Below, in pieces: positions 7,705 to 15,085 of a stretch of 23,571 bases of DNA. Source of the stretch: Polaromonas sp. (GTDB lineage Bacteria; Pseudomonadota; Gammaproteobacteria; Burkholderiales; Burkholderiaceae_C); NCBI GenBank assembly GCA_014376885.1, contig JACMQR010000052.1:1-23571 (forward strand). The letters are read 5' to 3'. The first letter of the stretch is position 1; the number at the start of each line of letters is the position of its first letter. Below the pieces are notes generated by a model that worked only from the letters and a program-made list of their open reading frames with translations, searched no databases and had not been told where the DNA came from. Position numbers and translations under genes: made by a program.

Positions 7705-8124
7705 ATGACCACGAAACTCGACAAAGTGCTGTACACCGCCCACGCCCACACCACCGGCGGCCGCGACGGCCAGTCCAAGTCCGACGACGGCCGCCTGAGC
7801 GTCACCCTGAGCTCGCCCGGCACCGCCGGCGCCGGCACCAATCCGGAGCAGCTGTTTGCCGCCGGCTACTCGGCCTGCTTCATCGGCGCGCTCAAAGCGG
7901 TGGCCGGCATGAAGAAAATCACCCTGCCCGAAGACCTGAGCATTGACGCCAGCGTCGACCTGGGCAAAATTCCCGATGCCTATGGCATTGCCGCCCGCCT
8001 GGATGTGTCGCTGCCGGGCATGGACCGCGCCGCCGCGCAAGACCTGCTCGATGCAGCGCACCAGGTGTGCCCGTACTCGAATGCCACGCGCGGCAACATC
8101 GAGGTGACGATCACCCTGAAGTAA
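7705..8124 (+). CDS. ohr: organic hydroperoxide resistance protein Ohr
   Basis: Ohr reduces organic and lipid hydroperoxides with a Cys-based mechanism that uses lipoyl groups as reductant. The 139-residue product has the peroxidatic Cys58 in Y-S-A-C-F, the resolving Cys122 in V-C-P-Y-S-N-A-T, and the active-site Arg20 and Glu48 (N-P-E-Q-L-F), which separates Ohr from OsmC. AAGGAA just before the ATG is a good ribosome binding site. No second operator is visible in the T-rich 75-base gap after ohrR, so the two are probably co-transcribed from the OhrR-controlled promoter. Confidence 0.96.
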   Translation: MTTKLDKVLYTAHAHTTGGRDGQSKSDDGRLSVTLSSPGTAGAGTNPEQLFAAGYSACFIGALKAVAGMKKITLPEDLSIDASVDLGKIPDAYGIAARLDVSLPGMDRAAAQDLLDAAHQVCPYSNATRGNIEVTITLK

Positions 8125-8158
8125 CCAGGCCAAGCGCTGAGGGCGGCCCGGCCCGCTC

Positions 8159-8209
8159 AATGCCCAATGCCCAATGCCCATCGGCCAACCGCCCGGTGGG
8201 CATTTTTTT
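8159..8209 (+). terminator. ohr terminator with a triplicated left arm
   Basis: ATGCCCA (8174-8180) pairs with TGGGCAT (8197-8203), with further pairing inside the loop (GGC/GCC), and a run of T follows to 8209. The left arm is the last of three tandem 7-base repeats AATGCCC (8159-8179), so each copy could pair with the right arm. It ends the ohrR-ohr unit. Confidence 0.85.
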
Positions 8210-8223
8210 GCCTGCTGCCGGCC

Positions 8224-8253
8224 CTGGAAGGCGGCCGCGCAAGCAACGACAAT
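8224..8253 (+). promoter_or_regulatory. predicted promoter for srkA, leaderless
   Basis: GACAAT (8248-8253) lies six bases before the ATG at 8260, with a poor -35 match CTGGAA (8224-8229) at an 18-base spacing. Geometry is the same as upstream of the ABC transporter gene at 4252. The preceding terminator means srkA needs its own promoter. Confidence 0.35.
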
Positions 8254-8259
8254 TCAGGC

Positions 8260-9309
8260 ATGACCCAATACAACAAGGCCCCTGCCCCGCGCGCTGACAT
8301 CCATGTGTATGAACACCTGACGCCCGATGTGGTGCTGGACGCCCTGGCCAGCGTCGGCTTGTTCGGTGACGGCCGCCTGATGGCGCTGTCCAGCTATGAA
8401 AACCGGGTCTACCAGGTCCATCTGGAAAGCCCGCTGGGCGGCAAGGCGCAGGCCGGCGACACGGTGGTGGTCAAGTTCTACCGCCCTGGCCGCTGGAGCG
8501 ATGCGCAAATCCATGAAGAACATGCGTTTGCCGCCGAGCTGATGGCGGCCGAGATTCCGGTGGTCGGCGCGCTGGCCTTGAACGGCTCGACCCTGCACCA
8601 TTTCAACGGCTTTGGCTTTAGCGTGTCGCCCCGCCGCGGCGGGCGCCGGCCCGAGCTGGAGGATGGGGAGGTGCTGGCGTGGATTGGCCGCTTTCTGGCG
8701 CGCATCCACACCGTGGGTGCCGCCCGGCCGTTCGTGCACCGCCCGCGCCTGAGCTTGCAGACTTTTGGGAGCGACTCGCGCGACCTGCTGCTGGCCGGCG
8801 GCTACCTGCCGCTGGACATGGAGTCGCGCTGGCGCCAGGCTTTTGAAGAAGCCATGGCGGTCGCCCAGGGTGTGTTTGACGCGCTTCCCCAGGCGCGCCA
8901 GCTGCGCCTGCACGGCGACTGCCACCCCGGCAACATCTTGTGGACGCCCGAAGGCATGGCGCTGGCCGGCCCGCATTTTGTCGACCTGGACGATGCGCGC
9001 ACCGGTCCGGCGGTGCAGGATTTGTGGATGCTGCTGTCGGGCGACCGGCCCCAGCAGCTGCGCCAGCTCGGTGCGCTGGTCGATGGCTATGACGAGTTCG
9101 GCGAGTTCGATCGGCGCGAGCTCGCCCTGATCGAGCCGCTGCGCACGCTGCGCCTGGTGCACTACAGCGCCTGGCTGGCCCAGCGCTGGCATGACCCGAT
9201 CTTCCCGATCAATTTTCCGTGGTTCGGCTCGAGCGACTACTGGAAGGGCCAGGTCGACATGCTCATCGAGCAGACCGAGGCGATGCAGGCCGCGCCGTTG
9301 GTGGCCTAG
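8260..9309 (+). CDS. srkA: stress response Ser/Thr kinase SrkA (YihE)
   Basis: The 349-residue cytoplasmic kinase has an aminoglycoside-phosphotransferase fold (E. coli SrkA is 328). Visible motifs are YENRVYQV (46-53), V-K-F-Y-R-P-G-R-W (71-79) with the ATP-binding Lys, L-H-G-D-C-H-P-G-N (217-225) with catalytic Asp220, and F-V-D-L-D-D-A (240-246) with a metal-binding Asp. In E. coli SrkA limits stress-induced cell death and is under Cpx control. Here it sits next to the peroxide defence genes but behind a strong terminator. The ATG at 8260 matches the family N-terminus; frames further upstream run through the terminator. Confidence 0.93.
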   Translation: MTQYNKAPAPRADIHVYEHLTPDVVLDALASVGLFGDGRLMALSSYENRVYQVHLESPLGGKAQAGDTVVVKFYRPGRWSDAQIHEEHAFAAELMAAEIPVVGALALNGSTLHHFNGFGFSVSPRRGGRRPELEDGEVLAWIGRFLARIHTVGAARPFVHRPRLSLQTFGSDSRDLLLAGGYLPLDMESRWRQAFEEAMAVAQGVFDALPQARQLRLHGDCHPGNILWTPEGMALAGPHFVDLDDARTGPAVQDLWMLLSGDRPQQLRQLGALVDGYDEFGEFDRRELALIEPLRTLRLVHYSAWLAQRWHDPIFPINFPWFGSSDYWKGQVDMLIEQTEAMQAAPLVA

Positions 9310-9405
9310 GAAGCTGAACGGCGCCACTGGAGTAGCGAGGCGTGCACGCTTTTAAATACGTAGCATAAAACGCTTTCTGCGCCTGCACCACCAGCACTTT
9401 TTGCT
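9310..9405. other. gap after srkA
   Basis: It holds a short palindrome GCGTGCACGC (9340-9349) followed by four T, which could be a weak terminator for srkA, and then repeat copy C. No gene is visible. Confidence 0.5.
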
Positions 9406-9408
9406 TTA
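9361..9408 (+). repeat. convergent-gap repeat, copy C
   Basis: The element runs from TAGCATAAAACGCTTTCTGC (from 9361) through a TGC/GCA mini-stem to G-C-A-C-T-T-T-T-T-G-C. It shares the TAGC start, the CGCTTTC core and the G-C-A-C-T-T-T-T tail with the other three elements. It lies between srkA (plus) and the LysR remnant plus MFS gene (minus). Confidence 0.45.
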
Positions 9409-9609
9409 AACCAGCCGTGCGCCGACCCGCTGGCTGCTTTCGCGCATCACGTCGCCGGCCATCTGGGTAATGGCGCGCTTGGCATGGGTCACCGGCAAAT
9501 TCCTTGAGATGCACAGGTCCATCGTGCGGACCCGAGTGTCGGAATCAATCCGGTGCGCCAGCAGGCGGCCGTCTTTGAGCCTGAGTCCGAACCAGCGCCG
9601 CTGGCTGGC
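9406..9609 (-). pseudogene. C-terminal remnant of a LysR-type regulator gene
   Basis: On minus, 67 sense codons follow directly and in the same frame after the MFS gene's TAA stop, and end in TAA at 9406-9408. The product contains V-R-T-M-D-L-C-I-S-R-N-L-P-V-T-H-A-K, the typical end of the LysR substrate-binding domain (R-T-x-x-L-C-x-S-x-x-x-P-x-x-x-A). No start codon, helix-turn-helix or remainder of the gene is present, so about three quarters of a normal 300-residue regulator is missing. Most likely a deletion joined the MFS gene to this tail. Stop-codon readthrough producing a fused protein is possible but unlikely. Confidence 0.6.
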
Positions 9610-10968
9610 TTATCTCGCCGCCGCCGGGGACAGCGCTGCAGGGACCGGGGAAACGGCAGACGCGCCCGGCCGCCTTACGAACAGCACCAGCACGGCGCCG
9701 GTGAACAGCAGCCCTGCCAGCATGTGCAAGCCCGCATCTGTGCTTTGGGTAGCCTCCTTGATGAGGCCGATCAGGTAAGGCGCGGCAAAACCCGACAGGT
9801 TGCCGAAGGAGTTGATGAAGGCAATCCCGGCGGCTGCCGCCGCGCCACCCAGAAAGCCGGTCGGCATGCTCCAGAAGACAGGCAGCGTGGACATGATGCC
9901 CATCGTCGCCAGGGTCAGGCCCACCATGGCCCAGGTGGCGTTGCCATGCATTGCCACGCTGAGCAGCAGGCCGCAGCCGCCCACCGCCGCTGCAATCGCG
10001 CAGTGCCAGCGCTGCTCCATGCGGTGGTCGGCGCTGCGCGCCATGAAATACATGGCGGCAACGCCGAACGACCATGGAATGGCGCTGACCAGGCCGATGT
10101 CAAGCGCGCCCTTCACGCCGGCGGCCTTGATGATGCTCGGCAACCAAAACGAGATGCCGTAGAGCCCGGAAACGAATGTAAAGTAAACCAGCGCCAGCAA
10201 CCAGACGCGGGGATTGCCCAGAACGCTCCATACCTTGGCTTCAGCCTTGCCCGATGCCTCGGCGGCGATGTCGCGGGCAATCAGCGCGCGCTCTTGCGGG
10301 GTGAGCCAGGCGGCGTCCTTGACGCGGTCATCCAGGTAATGCCACACGACAAAGCCGAGTGCGACCGTCGGCAGGCCCTGCAGCACAAACAGCCACTGCC
10401 AGCCCTGCAAACCATTCACGCCAGCCATGCTTTGCAAAATCCAGCCGGAAATCGGGCCGCCCAGGATGCCGGCGACCGGCACGGCGGCCAGGAACAGCGA
10501 GGTCGCCTTGCCGCGCCGCGCGGCTGGATACCAGTAGGTCAGGTACAAGATGATGCCGGGGAAAAATCCCGCCTCGGCCGCGCCAAGGACAAAGCGGATG
10601 GCGTAAAACGTCGTGGGCGAATTGACGAACATCGTGGCAGCCGACAACAGGCCCCAAGTAACCATGATCCGGGCAATCCAGCGGCGCGCGCCGACCTTGT
10701 GCAAGATGACGTTGCTGGGCACTTCAAACAAAAAGTAGCCAATGAAGAAAATACCCGCGCCCAGGCCATAGACTGCTTCGCTGAACTGCAGCGCGTCTTG
10801 CATCTGCAGCTTGGCAAAGCCGACATTGACCCGGTCCAGGTAGGCCGCGATGTAGCAGATGAACAACATCGGGATGAGCCGCCAGCTGACCTTGCGGTAC
10901 ACCGCATCGGCCAGCAAGGCGTCGGGAGATTTGTCCCCTGCAAGATGGGGCATGGCGCTGCTGGTCAT
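9610..10968 (-). CDS. MFS transporter, anion:cation symporter (ACS) family
   Basis: The 452-residue inner-membrane transporter has about 12 membrane helices. It shows the ACS/tartrate-phthalate type pattern: R-L-I-P-M-L-F-I-C-Y at the first helix, AYLDRVNVGFAKLQM, G-L-G-A-G-I-F-F-I-G-Y-F-L-F-E-V-P-S-N, and A-E-A-G-F-F-P-G-I-I-L-Y-L-T-Y-W-Y-P. ACS carriers import organic anions such as tartrate, glucarate or aromatic acids with protons; the substrate here cannot be told. The ATG at 10968 gives a normal family N-terminus, whereas the longer frame to 11091 adds 41 residues with no transporter character. It is a single gene with a regulator remnant behind it, so its pathway partners are missing from this window. 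Confidence 0.88.
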   Translation of the reverse strand: MTSSAMPHLAGDKSPDALLADAVYRKVSWRLIPMLFICYIAAYLDRVNVGFAKLQMQDALQFSEAVYGLGAGIFFIGYFLFEVPSNVILHKVGARRWIARIMVTWGLLSAATMFVNSPTTFYAIRFVLGAAEAGFFPGIILYLTYWYPAARRGKATSLFLAAVPVAGILGGPISGWILQSMAGVNGLQGWQWLFVLQGLPTVALGFVVWHYLDDRVKDAAWLTPQERALIARDIAAEASGKAEAKVWSVLGNPRVWLLALVYFTFVSGLYGISFWLPSIIKAAGVKGALDIGLVSAIPWSFGVAAMYFMARSADHRMEQRWHCAIAAAVGGCGLLLSVAMHGNATWAMVGLTLATMGIMSTLPVFWSMPTGFLGGAAAAAGIAFINSFGNLSGFAAPYLIGLIKEATQSTDAGLHMLAGLLFTGAVLVLFVRRPGASAVSPVPAALSPAAAR

Positions 10969-11137
10969 GGGCTGGTCTCGCTTTCTTTCATGGCATGGAG
11001 GGTTCGCATGCTGATTCATGATGGCCGTGAACCGCACCGCGCCGGCATAGGGTAAACGCGTACATTGCATACTGACTGGATACCCATCCATCTAAAAACA
11101 AGATGGCGGCCTGGATTAACAGGCCATGACAGGCCAT
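10969..11137. promoter_or_regulatory. upstream region of the MFS gene
   Basis: No gene is evident. A small inverted repeat, TGGAT (11077-11081) and ATCCA (11086-11090) with a 4-base spacer, may be an operator half-site pair for the MFS gene. I could not fix a promoter. A perfect tandem 10-mer, ACAGGCCATG (11119-11128 and 11129-11138), borders the htpG terminator. Confidence 0.3.
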
Positions 11138-11159
11138 GAAAAAAGGCCCCGAAGGGCCT
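11138..11159 (-). terminator. htpG intrinsic terminator
   Basis: On minus, AGGCCC (11159-11154) and GGGCCT (11149-11144) form a 6-bp stem with a TTCG tetraloop, followed by a run of T (complement of the A run beginning at 11139). It lies 28 bases after the htpG stop. Confidence 0.9.
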
Positions 11160-11187
11160 GTGTGTCAGGGCTGCGTCGGCTTGAGGC

Positions 11188-13101
11188 TCACACCAGCATA
11201 GCGTTCACCCGGCGCACATACGCCGCCGGGTCGGCCGGCATGCCGCCTTCGGCCAGCAGCGCCTGGTCGAACAGGATGTGGGCCAGGTCGTCAAAACTGG
11301 CCAGCTCGGCGCTGGCTTCGAGCTTTTTGACCAGCGGATGCTGGGCATTGATTTCCAGAATCGGCTTGACCTCGGGCACAGTTTGGCCGGCCTGCTTGAG
11401 CATGCGCGCCAGCTGGGTGGACATGTCGCCGTCCTGCACCACCAGGCAGGCCGGTGAATCGACCAGGCGCGCGGTGGCGCGCACGTCCGACGCCTTGTCC
11501 TTCAGCGCGTCCTTGAGCTTGTCCAGGATGGGTTTGAACTGCGTCTGCGCTTCTTCAGCGGCTTTTTTCTCGTCCTCGTCCTGCAGCTTGCCCAGGTCGA
11601 CCGCGCCCTTGGCGACCGACTGCAGCGGCGTGCCGTCGAACTCGTTCAGGTAGTTCAGCGCCCACTCGTCGACGCGGTCGGCCATCAGCAGAACTTCGAT
11701 GCCCTTTTTGCGGAAGATTTCCAGCTGCGGGCTGCTCTTGGCGGCAGCCAGGGAATCGGCGGTGATGTAGTAGATCGCGTCCTGGCCGTCCTTCATGCGC
11801 GCCTTGTAGTCGGCAAAGCCGACGGTCGTGGTGTCGGTGGTCGAGCTGGCAAAGCGCAGCAGCTTGGCCAGGCGCTCGCGGTTGGCAAAATCCTCGCCCA
11901 GGCCTTCTTTCAGCACCGCGCCGAATTCGGCGTAGAACGCCTGGAACTTGTCGGCGTCGTTGTTCGCCAGGTCCTCGACCATGCTCAGCACGCGGCGCGT
12001 GTTGCCTTCGCGGATCGCTTTGACAGCGCGGCTTTCCTGCAGCAGCTCGCGCGACACATTGAGCGGCAGGTCGGACGAGTCGACCACGCCCTTGACAAAG
12101 CGCAGGTAGTTGGGCAGCAGCGCCTGGGCGTCGTCCATGATGAAGACGCGCTTGACATACAGCTTGACACCGGTGGCCTTGTCGCGGTTGAACATGTCCA
12201 TCGGCGCTTTGCTGGGGATGAACAGCAGCTGGGTGTACTCGGTGGCGCCCTCGACGCGGTTGTGGGTGGTGGCCAGCGGCGCCTGGCTGTCGTAGCTGAT
12301 TTGCTTGTAGAACTCGTCGTACTGCTCCGGGGTGATGTCTTTTTTCGCCCGCGTCCAGAGCGCGGCGGCCTGGTTGACGGTTTCCCATTCGCCGGTGGCA
12401 ACCATGGCGCCGGGCTGGCGCCCGCCCGAGGGGTCGTTCGGAATTTCCTCGCCGTCTTGCCATTCCTCCTTGGCCATCAGGATCGGCAGGGAAATGTGGT
12501 CGGAATACTTGTTGATGACGCTTTTGAGCTTCCAGGCATTCAGGTACTCGGCGGCGTCGTCCTTCAGGTGCAGGGTGACGCTGGTGCCGCGCTCGGCATG
12601 CTCGATTTCGCTGACGTCAAATTCGCCGGTGCCTTCGCTGGCCCAGCGCACGCCCTGGGCAGCCGGCAGGCCGGCGCGGCGGTGTTCGACCGTAATGCGG
12701 TCAGCGACGATGAAGCCCGAATAAAAGCCGACGCCGAACTGGCCGATCAGCTGCGAGTCGGCCTTCTGGTCACCGGACAGGTGGGAAACAAAGTCGCGCG
12801 TGCCGCTCTTGGCGATCGTTCCGAGGTGGTCGATGGCTTCTTGCTGCGACATGCCGATGCCGTTGTCGCTGATGGTCAGGGTCTTGGCGGCGCTGTCAAA
12901 GGTGACGCGCACCTTGAGTTCGGCGTCGCTCTCGTACAGGCCGGCGTCGTTCAAGGCTTCAAAGCGCAGCTTGTCGCAGGCGTCCGAGGCGTTGGAAATC
13001 AGCTCGCGCAAAAAGATTTCAGGGTTGGAGTACAGCGAATGCGTGACCAGTTTGAGGAGCTGGGCGACTTCGGCCTGGAAGGAGAGGGTTTGTTTTTGCA
13101 T
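11188..13101 (-). CDS. htpG: chaperone protein HtpG (bacterial Hsp90)
   Basis: This 637-residue cytosolic ATP-dependent chaperone helps client proteins mature after stress. It carries the full GHKL ATPase domain: [18 protein letters not shown] (from residue 34, with the catalytic Glu and Mg-binding Asn), [15 protein letters not shown] and [14 protein letters not shown]. The middle domain includes [20 protein letters not shown] and the client-binding region [13 protein letters not shown]-terminal dimerisation domain follows, lacking the eukaryotic MEEVD tail. Length is normal. Single gene with its own terminator. TTGAAA at 13164-13159 on minus resembles the -35 of a sigma-32 or sigma-70 promoter, but I could not find a convincing -10. 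Confidence 0.98.
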   Translation of the reverse strand: MQKQTLSFQAEVAQLLKLVTHSLYSNPEIFLRELISNASDACDKLRFEALNDAGLYESDAELKVRVTFDSAAKTLTISDNGIGMSQQEAIDHLGTIAKSGTRDFVSHLSGDQKADSQLIGQFGVGFYSGFIVADRITVEHRRAGLPAAQGVRWASEGTGEFDVSEIEHAERGTSVTLHLKDDAAEYLNAWKLKSVINKYSDHISLPILMAKEEWQDGEEIPNDPSGGRQPGAMVATGEWETVNQAAALWTRAKKDITPEQYDEFYKQISYDSQAPLATTHNRVEGATEYTQLLFIPSKAPMDMFNRDKATGVKLYVKRVFIMDDAQALLPNYLRFVKGVVDSSDLPLNVSRELLQESRAVKAIREGNTRRVLSMVEDLANNDADKFQAFYAEFGAVLKEGLGEDFANRERLAKLLRFASSTTDTTTVGFADYKARMKDGQDAIYYITADSLAAAKSSPQLEIFRKKGIEVLLMADRVDEWALNYLNEFDGTPLQSVAKGAVDLGKLQDEDEKKAAEEAQTQFKPILDKLKDALKDKASDVRATARLVDSPACLVVQDGDMSTQLARMLKQAGQTVPEVKPILEINAQHPLVKKLEASAELASFDDLAHILFDQALLAEGGMPADPAAYVRRVNAMLV

Positions 13102-13391
13102 GGGATAAAGAAAAAGTAAAAAGGATTCTGCATGTTAAACGCGTCCGGCAAGGCCAATTTTCAACTCTCAGACGGTCAGGAGCACCGCCAACGCATGGCT
13201 GGCTTTTCTGGGATTTTATTTTTTACATCGGCGAAGCGGTTCAATGCCGCCCGGACTACTCGGCAAAGCCACGGTGCTGGTGTTTACCCGGGGATCGCGG
13301 CGGTCTTTGAGCCTTAATATTGTGCTGCGGCAATCAATAGCCGCTTCAAACACCTTTGTGTGCAGACACCATTTATTCAAGGGGAGACATC
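13102..13391. promoter_or_regulatory. divergent region between htpG and the sugar dehydrogenase gene
   Basis: It holds the promoters of both flanking genes. TTGAAA (13164-13159, minus) is a possible htpG -35. TTGAGC (13307-13312, plus) is a weak -35 for the dehydrogenase. GGGGAGA (13381-13387) is a clear ribosome binding site for the ATG at 13392. A 61-codon plus frame at 13132-13317 has no family features and is left out. Confidence 0.4.
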
Positions 13392-14666
13392 ATGAAACTC
13401 GTAAAACCGTTGCTCGCGCTTGCCGCCGCGGGGCTGGCCGTGGGCGCCTTTGCCCAGGCGCCCAAAGACAACATGTCCAACCTCAAGCAGATGAAGGTGT
13501 CGGGCACCGACCTGAACATTCCGACCGTGCCGCAGGACGGGCGCAAGGCCGATGCCCTTCGCGCCAACCTCAAGAAGATCAAGCTGCCCGCCGGTTTCAA
13601 GATCGAGCTGTATGCCGTGGTGCCCGATGCGCGCCACATGGCGGTTGCACCCTCGACCAACATGCTGTTTGTCGGCACGCGCAAAACCACGGTCTGGGCC
13701 GTGACTGACCGCAACAGCGAAGGCGTGGCCAGCGAGGTCAAGGCGTTTGCGCCATCACTGAACTTCAAGGTGCCCAATGGCGTGTGCTGGACGAAAGACG
13801 GCGTGCTGGTCGTCGTCGAGCACAACCGGGTATTGAGCTTTCCGGCGGCCGAATTTTTCTATGAAGGCCCGGATGTCGCCGTCGGCGAGGTCGTGGCGCA
13901 GGGCCAGCTGATTCCGGTCGAGGAAGAGTCCTACAACCACGGCGCGCGCGTTTGCCGGATGGGTGATGACGGCAAGCTGTACATCTCTCTGGGCCAGCCA
14001 CACAACGTACCGCCCGCAGGCAAGGTGGACATGTACAGCCAGCTGGGCATCGGCGGCATTGTGCGCATGAACATGGATGGCTCCAAGCGCGAGGTGTTCG
14101 CCCGGGGCATCCGCAACTCCGTCGGCATGGACTTCAACCCCAAGGACAAGAGCCTGTGGTGGACCGACAACCAGGTCGATGGCCTGGGCGACGAGATTCC
14201 ACCGGGCGAGCTGAACCGCTCCACCGCCGTCGGCCAGCACTTTGGTTTTCCGTACTGGAACGGCAAATACAAGGTTGCCGGGTCGCCGGCAGCCCTGGAC
14301 CTGAAAGACATGAAGGAGCCGGCCAATGCGGTGTTTCCGCAGGTTGAGTTCCCGGCCCACCAGGCGCAGCTGGGCATGGCCTTTTACAACGGCAAGCAGT
14401 TCCCTGACAAGTACAAAGGCGGCATGTTCGTGGCGGCGCATGGCTCCTGGAACCACAGCAAGGCCACCGGGGCGCTGATCAACTTTATTCCGGTCAACGC
14501 CAGCGGCACGGCCGGCAAGGCCGAGGTGTTTGCCGACGGCTGGCTCGACAGCGAAACCGGCACCTACCGGGGTCGGCCGGTGGATGTTGCGTCCATGAAA
14601 GACGGCTCGATGCTGGTGTCGGACGACTATGCCGGCGCGATTTACCGCATTAGCTACAGCAACTAA
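13392..14666 (+). CDS. PQQ-dependent sugar (glucose/sorbosone-type) dehydrogenase, periplasmic
   Basis: The 424-residue protein starts with a clear Sec signal peptide (M-K-L-V-K-P, a Leu/Ala core, cleavage near A-F-A-Q-A). The rest resembles the beta-propeller of L-sorbosone and soluble glucose dehydrogenases: L-P-A-G-F-K-I-E-L-Y, A-P-S-T-N-M-L-F-V-G-T, Y-N-H-G-A-R-V-C, D-G-K-L-Y-I-S-L-G, A-R-G-I-R-N-S-V-G-M-D-F and A-A-H-G-S-W-N-H. Such enzymes oxidise an aldose or related aldehyde and pass electrons on. The small cytochrome c gene 58 bases downstream is the likely acceptor. PQQ use is inferred from the family; no pqq genes are here and the true substrate is unknown. The ATG at 13392 is fixed by the signal peptide and RBS. 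Confidence 0.85.
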   Translation: MKLVKPLLALAAAGLAVGAFAQAPKDNMSNLKQMKVSGTDLNIPTVPQDGRKADALRANLKKIKLPAGFKIELYAVVPDARHMAVAPSTNMLFVGTRKTTVWAVTDRNSEGVASEVKAFAPSLNFKVPNGVCWTKDGVLVVVEHNRVLSFPAAEFFYEGPDVAVGEVVAQGQLIPVEEESYNHGARVCRMGDDGKLYISLGQPHNVPPAGKVDMYSQLGIGGIVRMNMDGSKREVFARGIRNSVGMDFNPKDKSLWWTDNQVDGLGDEIPPGELNRSTAVGQHFGFPYWNGKYKVAGSPAALDLKDMKEPANAVFPQVEFPAHQAQLGMAFYNGKQFPDKYKGGMFVAAHGSWNHSKATGALINFIPVNASGTAGKAEVFADGWLDSETGTYRGRPVDVASMKDGSMLVSDDYAGAIYRISYSN

Positions 14667-14673
14667 CGCCTGC

Positions 14674-14698
14674 GCCGGGCGCAGACGTTGCGCCCGGC
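14674..14698 (+). terminator. strong hairpin between dehydrogenase and cytochrome genes
   Basis: GCCGGGCGCA (14674-14683) and TGCGCCCGGC (14689-14698) form a perfect 10-bp stem with a 5-base loop. The following TGTTGATTCTTC is only partly T-rich, so it may be a partial terminator or an mRNA-stabilising structure that sets the ratio of the two products. Confidence 0.6.
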
Positions 14699-14724
14699 TG
14701 TTGATTCTTCAAAAAGGTTTGAAC

Positions 14725-15069
14725 ATGCATCTGTGGTCTATTCGGAGCACCTGGGGGCTCGTCGGAGCTTTGGGCCTGGCAGTTCCTGCACTTCCTGCGG
14801 CGGCGGCAGACATCAACGCGGGCAAGGCCAAAGCGGACATGGCCTGCGCAGTCTGCCACGGCGCCCAGGGTATCGCCACGCTGCCCAATGCGCCCAACCT
14901 GGCCGGACAGCCGCACATCTATCTGGCCGAGCAACTCAAGAACTACCGCAGCGGCAAGCGCACGCATGAGGTGATGAGCGTGATCGCCAAGCCCCTGACC
15001 GACCAGGACATTGAAAACACCTCGGCCTGGTACGCCTCGCTGCAGATGGAATTGCGCGACAGCAAATAG
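14725..15069 (+). CDS. small periplasmic cytochrome c (class I)
   Basis: The 114-residue protein has a signal peptide (hydrophobic core at residues about 11-22, cleavage near A-A-A-A-D), one haem site C-A-V-C-H (41-45), N-A-P-N-L-A-G-Q typical of c4/c5/c553-like cytochromes, and Met84 as the probable sixth ligand. It should shuttle electrons in the periplasm, most simply from the preceding dehydrogenase to a terminal oxidase. AAAAAGG (14711-14717) is a suitable ribosome binding site. Its stop is only 16 bases from the stop of the convergent RluF-like gene. Confidence 0.9.
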   Translation: MHLWSIRSTWGLVGALGLAVPALPAAAADINAGKAKADMACAVCHGAQGIATLPNAPNLAGQPHIYLAEQLKNYRSGKRTHEVMSVIAKPLTDQDIENTSAWYASLQMELRDSK

Positions 15070-15085
15070 CCCGGGCCGCGCCGGC

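Noticed and set aside
10969..11091. N-terminal extension of the MFS transporter to 11091
   Set aside because: The 41 added residues have no transporter character and overlap the likely promoter region; the ATG at 10968 gives the usual ACS-family start.
13132..13317. Small 61-codon plus-strand gene between htpG and the dehydrogenase
   Set aside because: No ribosome binding site fitted to it, no family features, and it fills a divergent promoter region.
13331..13378. Possible fifth copy of the convergent-gap repeat upstream of the sugar dehydrogenase gene
   Set aside because: It shares AATCAATAGC and a general layout with copy D, but the core and hairpin do not match well and the site is a divergent gap. 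I could not support it by eye.
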